Assembly (NCBI GenBank): GCA_039105265.1 | Contig: JAPFFF010000022.1 | Coordinates: 1,364,001-1,428,000 of the forward strand | Direction of reading: 5' to 3' | Length of the DNA: 64,000 nucleotides | Source of the DNA: Tritrichomonas musculus | Lineage: Eukaryota > Parabasalia > Tritrichomonadida > Tritrichomonadidae | Part shown: positions 30,321 through 39,896 of the stretch, in pieces | How positions within the stretch are numbered: the first letter of the stretch is position 1 | Layout: the number at the start of each line of letters is the position of its first letter | The notes under the pieces: generated by a model | Databases searched by the model: none | Seen by the model: only the letters and a program-made list of their open reading frames with translations | What the model was told of the DNA's origin: nothing | Made by a program: the position numbers and the translations under genes

Positions 30321-30681
30321 TTAAAATATTTTAAAAATTGGGAATAATCGACATAATGATATAAAGATATTAGATTCAAAAAAATAAATAATATCAAGTA
30401 TAAATGATAATATTTATTGAATATTACTTGAAAATCAACTAGGCTGACTTTGAGCAAATTTTGAAGAAATTCATTTTAATGGGTTATTAAGAACCTAGGA
30501 AACTTCAAGAAATATGATCCTTTTTTTTTTAGACTAATATATATTACAAAGTAATGTTTTATATAACTATAAATAAAATAAAATTAAAAAATTTAGCGTA
30601 ACGTTTTAAGATAATAGTATTTTATTTTTTTGATTTAATTAAAACAATAAATTTAAACAATTGAATAGTTTATTTTTTAAA

Positions 30682-32391
30682 ATGACAACAAGAGGATTCA
30701 CCTCAAGTTCAGGTAAAGCCGCAAGAAAAAAACAGTTAGATGACAAAAATAGTTATGATGAAATTTCCCGTTTGGAAAAAAAAATCGTGTTACTTCAGAA
30801 TATATCAAATTCTTATAAAAGAAAATACATAGAAGCATCAAAAGAATTAGATGAATTAAGAAAATCAAATAAATTATTAAGCGAATTAAAAAAAAGATAT
30901 CCATTTTTGCATCAACATTTATTTTGTTTGAATTTATCAAATACAGAAGAATCAGCAGAGAATGGTAAACGATTTGAGGATGACCTAATTCCCATTTTTA
31001 TGTTACTGAGTACGGCAGGAGAATATTTGGTAAATCTTTTGCATAAATATTTTGGTTTTTCCTGTTATAAAACATGGAATAACTATAAGAAGAAATTCAA
31101 AGATCAATATGGAATAACAGATGACATTTTCAATGGCTCTTATTTATCAATTAATAGACTAATAAAACTATTTTGGAAATCAGAGGAGGACAATAAATGT
31201 ATTGTGGCTGTAGATGCTGCTTCTGTTAAAGCTAAAATGACTCTCCACAAAGATGGCACCGTTGAAGGTCTTATGCATGATTTGAAGATAGATTTAGATG
31301 ATTATGACTTGATAACAACTAACTTGGATGCTTACTACTCATTTTTCGAATTACATCGGGATGAAATAGTGAAGTACTATTTTGTTTTCTATGTTTGCTC
31401 GCTCAATAATGAGAATAAGTCATTTCCTATTTGTTTAAAAAAAAAAGAAAATGGATCTGCAAATTTAGAAATAACTCAAATTTTAGAAGAAGTTTCAGTA
31501 AACTGCATTCATGCTGGCCTGGATGTTATAGGATTTTCTTTCGACGGTGACCCGTCTTATCTTAAATATGTAGATGAAATGATTATCGAAATAACAGACA
31601 TTGCGAAACTTGATCTCAAAAAGCCACTCTCAAACTTGTTTTCAAAATATAGTGGACTGCTGATCTTTGAAGATCGACTCCATCTTGTCAAATGCAGTCG
31701 CTATCGACTAAGCAGTGGTTCTCAAATATGTTCTTCTTTATCAGATGATGAACATACATTTTCAGTGGAAGACTTTAAGAGTATTGGAATTAAAGATTAT
31801 TTGCTTGATAATAGCAAAGCAAAGAAAATGGACGATGCATTGCCAATTTTGTTTTTTTCTAAAGAAAACATAGAATTAGCTCTCAATGCTCATCGTTATG
31901 ATATTCTATTGGCAATGCTTCCGTCATTTCTATTGATTGACTCACTTTTTTCAAACAAAATAACCAGATTTCAACGAATAGAACAGCTAACTTTTGGTTG
32001 TAGCCTTGTCTTAACATATTATATTGAGTATACAAAATATGATTTTGATAATGGCTTGCAAAGAAGAAACAAGGACAAAGGAAAAAATATGCATATGACA
32101 TTACACGATCCAATTTGGGCCAAAAAATATATATCTCTTACTATCTCATTAGTAAAAGTGTTGAGTGATCAAAGAAACGTTCACTTGGGGTCATGTGGTA
32201 GTCACTTTCTTGAACATTTCTTCGGTATGGTGAGGAGGTTCTGCAAAGGTAATGATTCAGCATTATCTATAAAATTCTACAAAAAAATAATTTTCAAGAC
32301 CTTAATGTTCAACCTGGCCGTTCAGACAGTGGAGCTAGGCTTAAATTTGAATCCCAAGAAATTAAACAAATCCCGGTTGATGTTTGCTTGA
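30682..32391 (+). CDS. P-element/THAP9-like transposase or derived gene
   Basis: Starts at the ATG at 30682 (569 residues). An N-terminal basic stretch and coiled coil (about 1-75) precede an RNase H-like core: IVAVDAASVK (first Asp about 178), IGFSFDGDPSYL (second Asp about 288), EDRLHLVKCSRYRL (about 327-340, like the D-x2-HL-x-K-x2-R motif of P elements) and SHFLEHFFGMVRRF (Glu about 511, like the DHLE-x-FF motif). The order fits the P superfamily. The frame stops at 32391, while an overlapping frame (up to 32621) carries what looks like the true C-terminus with a Ser/Thr-rich end, so a one-base change in an A run near 32281 is likely. No terminal repeats found. Could also be a domesticated host copy. 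Confidence 0.6.
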   Translation: MTTRGFTSSSGKAARKKQLDDKNSYDEISRLEKKIVLLQNISNSYKRKYIEASKELDELRKSNKLLSELKKRYPFLHQHLFCLNLSNTEESAENGKRFEDDLIPIFMLLSTAGEYLVNLLHKYFGFSCYKTWNNYKKKFKDQYGITDDIFNGSYLSINRLIKLFWKSEEDNKCIVAVDAASVKAKMTLHKDGTVEGLMHDLKIDLDDYDLITTNLDAYYSFFELHRDEIVKYYFVFYVCSLNNENKSFPICLKKKENGSANLEITQILEEVSVNCIHAGLDVIGFSFDGDPSYLKYVDEMIIEITDIAKLDLKKPLSNLFSKYSGLLIFEDRLHLVKCSRYRLSSGSQICSSLSDDEHTFSVEDFKSIGIKDYLLDNSKAKKMDDALPILFFSKENIELALNAHRYDILLAMLPSFLLIDSLFSNKITRFQRIEQLTFGCSLVLTYYIEYTKYDFDNGLQRRNKDKGKNMHMTLHDPIWAKKYISLTISLVKVLSDQRNVHLGSCGSHFLEHFFGMVRRFCKGNDSALSIKFYKKIIFKTLMFNLAVQTVELGLNLNPKKLNKSRLMFA

Positions 32392-32621
32392 AACGGGCAA
32401 TTGAGTTGATGAAAAAAGAAGGAAATTTGCTCAACCAAGACTTAGAAAATATTGTTGATGAATTTGTTAAAGGTATTATTGATGATGAAAATGTAATTAA
32501 TTATATACGATCAATTCTATTAAGTGAAAAGAAAACATTTAACTCAACATCATCATTGAGAAATAATACCACTTCAGGCTACACTAGCATCAAACGAATG
32601 GCATCAAGTAGCTTCTATTAA
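32388..32621 (+). pseudogene. Out-of-frame C-terminal part of the transposase-like gene
   Basis: 77 residues, acidic helical then Ser/Thr-rich (NSTSSLRNNTTSGYTSIKRM). The same frame is open further upstream inside the previous gene (GRSDSGARLKFESQEIKQIP), which reads more like protein than the last residues of that gene. It is therefore called as the displaced tail of a plain DNA transposase or host gene, not as a gene of its own. Confidence 0.5.
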
Positions 32622-32930
32622 AACAAGTTTATTTACTTAATTTTTTACTAAAATTATTTATCCATAACTTTCATTTTTTACTTTTTTTAATTTTTAACTA
32701 AATAAAAATTAAAAGCAAAATGATCGTAATCCAATTTTTCAAAGATCTTATCTATTCAAAATAAAAAAAAATATTCAAAAAAAGCATGAATGGAGAAGGA
32801 TTAGAAAACTTTTAGCAATATTTTTAAAAAGAAGGCACTGCCAAGTAAAATGGGAAAAAAAAAAAATCATAGTCTTAACGGATTCATATTCAGCACGATC
32901 ATGGACCAATTTTTCCATAATTTTTCCAAT
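32622..32930. other. Intergenic AT-rich DNA
   Basis: Poly-A and poly-T runs, no gene or clear repeat seen between the transposase tail and the 3' end of the small gene at 32931. Confidence 0.5.
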
Positions 32931-33164
32931 TTAATGAGCATCTTGATCAAAATCAAGTGAAAAATTGAGGCCTTTACAGTGTCGTTTGAATGATCTATAC
33001 AAATAGTAGATGGCTATTCCTCGTCTGATTCGATCTTCTTCAACTTGATTAAAGAAATAGCTCGAAACTGTGATATTAGGATTTGGCCTTTCTTGCTCTT
33101 TTTGCTTTTCTTGCTCTTTTTGCTTTTCTTGCTCTTGTTCGGGTACCTGTGGCTGGGAAGACAT
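32931..33164 (-). CDS. Small Gln/Glu-repeat protein, unknown
   Basis: 77 residues from the ATG at 33164 (MSSQPQVPEQEQEKQKEQEK). An N-terminal EKQKEQ repeat leads into a folded helical end (SSYFFNQVEEDRIRRGIAIY). Just before the start the strand reads CTCATCACCTCATTTTTT, similar to the leaders of the small genes at 56627, 57753 and 58467 and to an initiator-type start. It is divergent from the small gene at 33308. The shared leader suggests one gene set, now separated by E3. Confidence 0.6.
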   Translation of the reverse strand: MSSQPQVPEQEQEKQKEQEKQKEQERPNPNITVSSYFFNQVEEDRIRRGIAIYYLYRSFKRHCKGLNFSLDFDQDAH

Positions 33165-33307
33165 AATAAAAAATGAGGTGATGAGGTGAGCTCGAAAAAT
33201 CATATTTTTATTTGGGTCCCTTATGGGGTGCCCTATGTGTTTAGGGGTGGAGACCGTTTACCGAAAATCTAATTTTTTCCCGAGAGGTCATCACATCACT
33301 TTTTATC

Positions 33308-33484
33308 ATGTCGAACAGCGACAACAGCGACAGCAACAACAATAGCAACAGCAACAAGCTAATACAAGAATATGAAAAAGAATATGATGAAGAAGAAGAA
33401 GAAGAAGATTGCGTTGAAGAAATTACTCAAGAGCAATTCATGCAATTATATCCAGGAGAAGAAGAAAAAATAGTTGACTTGTAG
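33308..33484 (+). CDS. Small acidic Ser/Asn-rich protein, 58 residues
   Basis: Starts MSNSDNSDSNNNSNSNK at 33308, then an acidic Glu run and EITQEQFMQLYPGEEEKIVD. The leader GTCATCACATCACTTTTTATC just before the ATG resembles that of the other small genes. Its stop codon TAG (33482-33484) lies exactly on the left terminus of E3, so the gene's present 3' end may have been set by that insertion. Function unknown. Confidence 0.5.
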   Translation: MSNSDNSDSNNNSNSNKLIQEYEKEYDEEEEEEDCVEEITQEQFMQLYPGEEEKIVDL

Positions 33485-33540
33485 TAGTATATACTAGTCG
33501 GTTTCCGCGGGGCACAGGCTGCCCACGCGTCAACACGAAC
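33483..33540. repeat. Polinton terminal repeat, left end of E3
   Basis: Starts AGTAGTATATACTAGTCGG and contains GGTTTCCGCGGGGC, a GGGCA-CAGGC-TGCCC hairpin at about 33511-33525 and CGTCAACACGA. It is the inverted counterpart of the E1 end. 5'-AG terminus as in other Polintons. Confidence 0.75.
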
Positions 33541-33613
33541 TAGTCAAAAAAGAAAAGAAAAAGAAAAGAAAAGAAAAAAAAAAAAAAAAATCTTCTTCTT
33601 CTTTTCTTGTTAT

Positions 33614-33795
33614 CCCACCCACCCACCTCAATGCCTACCATCTATGAAACGGCACAGGGGCCCACCTCAATGCTCACCATCTATGAAACGTCTTAAGTAT
33701 CCCACCCACCCACCTCAATGCTCGCCATTTATGAAACGGCCCAGGTACCCCACCCCACTACCGCCCATCTATGAAACGGCACAGGTACCTGCCCC
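33614..33795. repeat. Minisatellite, about four units of roughly 40-48 bases
   Basis: Units contain CCCACCTCAATGCTC, ACCATCTATGAAACGG and CACAGGTACC. The array lies between the terminal repeat and the end of the giant fibre gene, after a purine-rich GAAAA run and a CTT run (33545-33605). It is GC-richer than its surroundings. The plus-strand frame through it is not called as a gene. Confidence 0.7.
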
Positions 33796-33818
33796 GAGAA
33801 TCTCGTACCTATCCCTAC

Positions 33819-36800
33819 TCATGGTTTTGAATAAACTTCAAGATATGATTCACGATGATATGTTGTTGAACCAAATGAATCCTGTAGTTCATCTGGAACT
33901 TTACAATAATCGCCTGAATCTTGAGTTAAAGGTTCTGTATTTCCATTTAATTCATCAAGATAATATATACATTTATCATTCTCTTTATCCCATTTGAACC
34001 TAACATAGTGTACGACTTCATCGAAATCTTCAAATACTCCAACATATTCTGTATCATCATTAATAATAGCAAAATTAAAATCAAAATACAATTCTCCTTG
34101 TTGTCTTTCATTAATAGCGTAATAATCATCTTCACCAATTTCACGATATGTAAACCCTTGATAGAAATCAGGCAAAGTTGGTGTTGGTGGTCCATGTGGT
34201 TCAAGCGCATAAATTCTAGCTTCCATTGCTGCTATAGTATCTTTTAATGTAGCATTCTCTCTCTCTAAATTTGATATTTTGCTATTTATTGTTACGATAC
34301 TAGCAACATGTTCACCTACTAGAATAGCTAAATCTTGTTGAGCTTTAATATAAGTATTTAATGAATTAGATGTATTATCTATTTTTGTTTTTACTTCCTC
34401 AAGCTCACTTTTTAATGCATAATTTGATAAATCAACTGGTTCTGGGATATCTGTTTTCAAAGCATATTTATCTTGGAGAAATGCAAGATTAACAACACTG
34501 TTTAAGTTTGTTTCATCATAATCCTCATTTGCAATATAGCAACTTATTACATTGATTCTATGTCGGTTATCAAAATCATAAACAACTCCACAACTTGAAC
34601 TCATTTCTAATGTTAATACTATATTTTGAACACCATTATTTAAAATATAATCATTATTATTAATACTTGATATAGTGAATATTCCTTTATATTTAATATT
34701 TTCATCAGTTTTATCATATCCATCAAATAACATTCCATATTGTTTCCATTTTTCCAAATATTGACTTGCATTAGTATAAAGAACCGAAATAGTATTAACG
34801 CCAGTGCCTTCATCATAATATAATTCTAATTCTTGATTGAAAGTAATTCTTTTATCAATAATTCCTGGAATTTCGCTTTTCAGAGCATATTCACTTAAAT
34901 CAACAGGTTCTGGTATATCTTTCTTTAATGCATACTCCTTTAGCACATCATTAATCTCATCAACTGTGGGGTATTCATTCATAATAGTAGCTATTGATTC
35001 ATTATTGTCGTGGGATATCTTTTCAAGTGAGTCTACCTTGTTGTTAAGTGCATCTATATCACATGTATATGCTATATCCTTAACCTCAAATGACATTCTC
35101 CTAACAGCACTATTTTCTTTAATGGCTATACCAGTAACTCTTACTTGCTGTGGGTTGGCTATAACTATTGTCTTGCCATTTAAGGTGCATGTTGGGAAGT
35201 AATCACTGCCCTCATATTGACTTATAGTACCACCTGCGATAGTAATAGTTATTATACACTCCTCATAGTCGATGTCATTAAACTCACTAACCTTCATAAC
35301 CATTAGCCTTGCCTTAATAGTACCATCTGTAATAACATCTTCAGCTTCAAGGTGTACTTCCTTATTAACAATACTACCTACTATATCAATAGTATCATCT
35401 CTTACTAAATCATTCTTATCAACATAGTTATTATTTTCTACTTCCTCATTAACCTCATTTATTTTATCAGCTAATAGCCTAAATGCAGGTTTTAATGATT
35501 CCCTGAAGTGGTTGCATAAATCAATAGCATCTCGATATGTTGTTATCGTCTTTGAAATGTCTTCAGTTTCATCAGTATATTCAACAACTACCTTTTCTGC
35601 ATCACACCAATCAATAATAGGTGTTAAATCAGTTGTAGTTGACCTTCCTATTTTTAATGGAGGTAGGTTGCTTCCATCACCTAGATGATACAAAGCTTGT
35701 TCACCTTGTGATACACCTTCAATAGTAGCATCTATACCAGCCTTTGTAAATGTGAACCCTGTTCGAAATAATGTAAGACCAACATTAGCTATACTACCTG
35801 CAGTTCCTATAACTCCAAATGCTAATGCTACATTAGATACTATTCTAACCTGGTCTACGTCTTCTTGTAAATGTTTAGTAATCCTTTTAGTCTCTCCCAT
35901 TTCTGCATTTAACACATTTACTTTCGAGGTTATGTCCTTAACATCATAACTAACTACATCAAAATTATTGGTTAACATATTTAAATCGCTCCTCATGGTA
36001 GTAATATTATCAGCTGTTATAATCTTCGAACTAGTAATATTGTAGTCTGTATATAAGGTAGTAGCTGCATTAGGATTTGGTGTTATTTCATAAAACTGTT
36101 GGTCTATAATGTACTTAAATGCATTAGTTGATGAATCCCAATTAATTTCATCAATGGGGTCTGTATAATCCTTCCTCAAATATAATTTTATGTCTCTGGT
36201 TTCACCAACATCTAAGCAAAAGCCCCAATCATAGCTAATTGTCTCAATAGTATCTAGGATTGGGATGACGTCGAGTAACCACTTATCAGTCTTTTTAATC
36301 ACATTATCAACTTTGAATGATAACCTTGTTGCTCTAGATGATTCACTTACATATATATCTAAATATATCTTCTCAAGCATATCTGTTCTATCTATAACAT
36401 TAGGAGCCATCTCAAAGTAATAAATAACTGCTCCATAGTAACCTGGATGTAAAGCATTATCAATGCCACCATAAAATGACCTATCATAATTAGTATATGT
36501 TAGGTTCCATTCATCCTCATCATGTATCTTTCCATCATTCATCTCAATACTTATCTTATGTTTGTAGTTCTTCAATAATGAGAACATTAAGCCATTCTCT
36601 TCATCAGTCTGTATCAATTTATCATGCAAGTCTGTTTTCTTAATCGTAACCCAGCTACCGTAGCAACCATCTGTTTTCTTACCAGGTCGAATATTCCATT
36701 TATTAATGACTTTCCCATTAAGATGACCTTTCGCATTATCTCCTGACCAATACCCCTTATTCTCACGACTTTTATCAGTATTCCATTGTAGGTTCCATGT

Positions 36801-39800
36801 ATTGCCAAAACAATGTTCATTGAAGACAAAGTTTAATTTATCAGGTATTTCATAGTTATCAGGTACTTCATATACCATCTTATAATATTCGTCCTCTCCT
36901 ATTTTTTCTTCTGTGATGATAGATGGTTTATAAAAGTAGTGAACATCGCTTTTATGGAGTTTTAATGCATTTTCAGCTTCAATGATAGAACATTTTATTG
37001 CCTTATCTGTTTTTAATGCAGTTGGTTCATATTCATTCATAATACTTAGTTCACCATTTAGATATAAAGTATAAGGTTGAAAAGGTAGACTTTTGTCGAA
37101 TGCTATATAATACCTATCATCTGTTGATGAGTTATCATTGATGGTACAATAATCATTCTCTTTATCGTAGGTAATAACTGGACAAACTATTTTACCATTT
37201 CTGGATGTTATATAGAACTCTTTGATATACCTACCTTCTAAATCATATATGACATTCTTTCTTAATACTATCTTGAAGATAGGCTTATTATATTCAATAA
37301 ATGCTTGTTTTTGTAATTCAGGTACAAAGATGCCTAATAGGTTGCATTCGATATTATTAATAGTATTAGATAAAGAGTATACATCCCTGTTTGTAATAAC
37401 AAATTCAGGTATACCATTCTCTATAGTAAAATCAGGGTCTACAGGTGAGGTAGTTGGTTTGTTGTTTTCTATTTCTTTACAGTTTATCTTTCCATTCACA
37501 TATAAATCACCTTTTATTGTAAATTTACCTTGTACTGGTTTCTTTTCATCTATCTCATTTGGATTATTAATAACAGGTATACCAACACAGTCTAAAATCT
37601 GATCCCAAGCTTCAGTATCTGTAACTTGGTCTGGTATTGCTATAGTTCCACTAGAGGTTTTATTGCCTTCATCTTCTAATAATGGGCTTACATCATTACC
37701 ATGATAAACATAACTATTATAATCATCATTCCATACTAATTCACCAGTTCCATTTAAGAAGTGGTCTCGATAATGAATTACTGCAATATCACCAATTTCA
37801 TGGCTGGTTCTCCAATTTCTATCATATATCATTTCACTAACATTGTTTCTTATAGCTATCCATTCCCTATGGTCTATGTCCCAAACAAAATTGGCAGGTG
37901 CTGAAAAGCTAATATCTCGCCTCCAATCATTATTATCATTTGGATTTGTTTCTGGCATATTCGCAATAGTCATCGAATTAACCCAACGACCTGACTCAAT
38001 AGACCAAACATAAGTTGGTCTTAATCTTGCATTCCTGTTTTGCTCAGGGACAACACTTATGACAGGTCCTGGTTGTTCTGGTATAACAATGCTTTCTTCT
38101 GGTGGATAATATTCCCATTGTCCTCTATCAAGATTATATATCATTTCTCCTTCATCGCGCAGGTTATGGGTTAATATTATTTGTGCTATATTATTTCCTT
38201 GGCGATTAATTCTCCATCCTGCTGGTACATCGTCTTCATTTGGAGCTATTGCTATCCAATCACCATACCCAACATCCAAAACAAAGTTCCATGGAGCAAC
38301 ATATGCTGGATTAGCTCTCCATCCAAATTCATTTGGTATATTATATACAGATAAACTAGTCCACATGCGAAACAGAGGAAACCATACATAAGAATCATTA
38401 AATAAGGCTTCTCGTTGACGTGTAGGTTGGTATGTTTGAACTCCTATTGCCTGGTATTGTCTATTCATATTATCTAAACCATTTTGAAATATTTCATAAT
38501 CAAACATCTCTTGTGTAAATGACTGTACTCCATTTTGAAACCTGACAGCTGCTAGGTTATTTTGGATGTCCGTCATATTCCTCAATAAATAACCTGATAA
38601 TTCATTTACTGCCTGCAAGCCTACATTCATATATTGAATTTGGTTAGAGTTATTATTGCCGTCATCACCACCTTCATTACCACCACCTTCATTGCCTCCT
38701 TCATTATCACCACCTTGATTACCTCCTTGGTTAATATCCTCTTCTTCACCATTACCTTGATTACCTCCTTGGTTAATATCACCACCTTGATTATCATGGT
38801 TACAATCACAAGACTTAATAGTATCAACATAATCAGACAACTCATTATGTGCCTGAATCAAGTCGCCTAAATTTTCAAATATTTTATTTAGGCATCGTCC
38901 TAAAGTCATAGTTTGTTCTACCTCATTATGTGGTATTACTGTCACTCGCCTACTATTTGCACTTCGTTTTGTTAAAAAGTATGTTATACCTGAATTTAAT
39001 ATTACACTAAACAAATAAAGACCTAAAAAGGATATAGCATAGCCTTCGATATTAGTCATGTTATCCTTTTCATTTTTCATGTATTTTTCTACAAACTCAC
39101 TTGGGCTTTTTATTTCTATTATCTGGTCTGCTTCAATAAGGTCTGTACAACCTTTATATTTATATCCAACTTTTTTCAGCGATTGTTCTTGAAGTGAATA
39201 ATGATATTGAATTATTCCTGAAATAAATTTTTCCCATGTCTTTTCATTGAAGGTTTCATATAAGATTCTTTTTGTAATTTGGGTGGTCTTATCATTCTCT
39301 ATCATGCTTATCATCATATCAGCCAAATTATGATATGTCTTATAATAAACACCATCTGGAGTTGGAGTTGGTTTAGACTCAGGATAATGAATATAATGTA
39401 CAGCTTTCGTTTTCCCTGTTTCCTCATCATATACTATTTGTTCATATCCATCAGCTGCACACATCAACTCATTATACATGTCATGAATAGCTTCACATGT
39501 TTTCGATTCTTCTTCAATGAATTCATTAAAAGTATTTACGCAAAGTTCATCTTTTATCAACTCCTTATATGACTCTGCTTTTTCAGGTAGTGAGCCTTCT
39601 AATTGGGGTGTCTTTTCAGGTCCTTTAAATACATATTTTAAATAATTGGTAAATTTGTGTGTAATAGGTACATTGCCGAAACCATCAAGCTTTCCTCCAT
39701 TTTCTATATAATCATTGACTACTCTTTCATCTACTTCTGCTTTGTTATATAAACAACTAAAAGTAGGGTAATCATCTGGGTCCTCATTTCTTATAATATC

Positions 39801-39893
39801 AATATTACCTTCATCATTAACACTTATCTCTATATTTTTGTCTTTGAGCTTTTCAGCCTCACTTGATTGCAAAGAATAAAGTTTAATTGACAT
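33819..39893 (-). CDS. Giant fibre/spike protein, 2024 residues (E3)
   Basis: Starts at the ATG at 39893. The N-terminal 280 residues are a charged globular part. A likely membrane segment (YAISFLGLYLFSVILNSG) lies near 284-301, and an Asn/Gly low-complexity stretch (NQGGNQG units) near 370-410. Then come repeated Trp-rich domains (YVWSIESGRWVN, FVLDVGYGDWIAIAP, FVWDIDHREWIAI), a fibre segment with IKGDLYVNGKINCKEI near 810, and C-terminal shaft repeats (KYALKTDIPEPVDLSNYALK) with a coiled coil (LERENATLKDTIAAMEARIY). Such shafts are known from phage and giant-virus fibres. It is divergent from the penton candidate with 3 bases between start codons. An attachment spike is the likely role. Confidence 0.75.
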   Translation of the reverse strand: MSIKLYSLQSSEAEKLKDKNIEISVNDEGNIDIIRNEDPDDYPTFSCLYNKAEVDERVVNDYIENGGKLDGFGNVPITHKFTNYLKYVFKGPEKTPQLEGSLPEKAESYKELIKDELCVNTFNEFIEEESKTCEAIHDMYNELMCAADGYEQIVYDEETGKTKAVHYIHYPESKPTPTPDGVYYKTYHNLADMMISMIENDKTTQITKRILYETFNEKTWEKFISGIIQYHYSLQEQSLKKVGYKYKGCTDLIEADQIIEIKSPSEFVEKYMKNEKDNMTNIEGYAISFLGLYLFSVILNSGITYFLTKRSANSRRVTVIPHNEVEQTMTLGRCLNKIFENLGDLIQAHNELSDYVDTIKSCDCNHDNQGGDINQGGNQGNGEEEDINQGGNQGGDNEGGNEGGGNEGGDDGNNNSNQIQYMNVGLQAVNELSGYLLRNMTDIQNNLAAVRFQNGVQSFTQEMFDYEIFQNGLDNMNRQYQAIGVQTYQPTRQREALFNDSYVWFPLFRMWTSLSVYNIPNEFGWRANPAYVAPWNFVLDVGYGDWIAIAPNEDDVPAGWRINRQGNNIAQIILTHNLRDEGEMIYNLDRGQWEYYPPEESIVIPEQPGPVISVVPEQNRNARLRPTYVWSIESGRWVNSMTIANMPETNPNDNNDWRRDISFSAPANFVWDIDHREWIAIRNNVSEMIYDRNWRTSHEIGDIAVIHYRDHFLNGTGELVWNDDYNSYVYHGNDVSPLLEDEGNKTSSGTIAIPDQVTDTEAWDQILDCVGIPVINNPNEIDEKKPVQGKFTIKGDLYVNGKINCKEIENNKPTTSPVDPDFTIENGIPEFVITNRDVYSLSNTINNIECNLLGIFVPELQKQAFIEYNKPIFKIVLRKNVIYDLEGRYIKEFYITSRNGKIVCPVITYDKENDYCTINDNSSTDDRYYIAFDKSLPFQPYTLYLNGELSIMNEYEPTALKTDKAIKCSIIEAENALKLHKSDVHYFYKPSIITEEKIGEDEYYKMVYEVPDNYEIPDKLNFVFNEHCFGNTWNLQWNTDKSRENKGYWSGDNAKGHLNGKVINKWNIRPGKKTDGCYGSWVTIKKTDLHDKLIQTDEENGLMFSLLKNYKHKISIEMNDGKIHDEDEWNLTYTNYDRSFYGGIDNALHPGYYGAVIYYFEMAPNVIDRTDMLEKIYLDIYVSESSRATRLSFKVDNVIKKTDKWLLDVIPILDTIETISYDWGFCLDVGETRDIKLYLRKDYTDPIDEINWDSSTNAFKYIIDQQFYEITPNPNAATTLYTDYNITSSKIITADNITTMRSDLNMLTNNFDVVSYDVKDITSKVNVLNAEMGETKRITKHLQEDVDQVRIVSNVALAFGVIGTAGSIANVGLTLFRTGFTFTKAGIDATIEGVSQGEQALYHLGDGSNLPPLKIGRSTTTDLTPIIDWCDAEKVVVEYTDETEDISKTITTYRDAIDLCNHFRESLKPAFRLLADKINEVNEEVENNNYVDKNDLVRDDTIDIVGSIVNKEVHLEAEDVITDGTIKARLMVMKVSEFNDIDYEECIITITIAGGTISQYEGSDYFPTCTLNGKTIVIANPQQVRVTGIAIKENSAVRRMSFEVKDIAYTCDIDALNNKVDSLEKISHDNNESIATIMNEYPTVDEINDVLKEYALKKDIPEPVDLSEYALKSEIPGIIDKRITFNQELELYYDEGTGVNTISVLYTNASQYLEKWKQYGMLFDGYDKTDENIKYKGIFTISSINNNDYILNNGVQNIVLTLEMSSSCGVVYDFDNRHRINVISCYIANEDYDETNLNSVVNLAFLQDKYALKTDIPEPVDLSNYALKSELEEVKTKIDNTSNSLNTYIKAQQDLAILVGEHVASIVTINSKISNLERENATLKDTIAAMEARIYALEPHGPPTPTLPDFYQGFTYREIGEDDYYAINERQQGELYFDFNFAIINDDTEYVGVFEDFDEVVHYVRFKWDKENDKCIYYLDELNGNTEPLTQDSGDYCKVPDELQDSFGSTTYHRESYLEVYSKP

Positions 39894-39896
39894 TTT

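Noticed and set aside
30155-30457. Minus-strand 100-residue frame
   Set aside because: It runs through the right end of the TTAA MITE into flanking DNA.
33644-33997. Plus-strand frame with CSP-x-MKR repeats
   Set aside because: Its first half is the minisatellite at 33614-33795 and its second half lies opposite the giant fibre gene.
38627-38870. Hydrophobic frames on both strands near 38.7 kb
   Set aside because: Shadows of the Asn/Gly repeat in the giant fibre gene.
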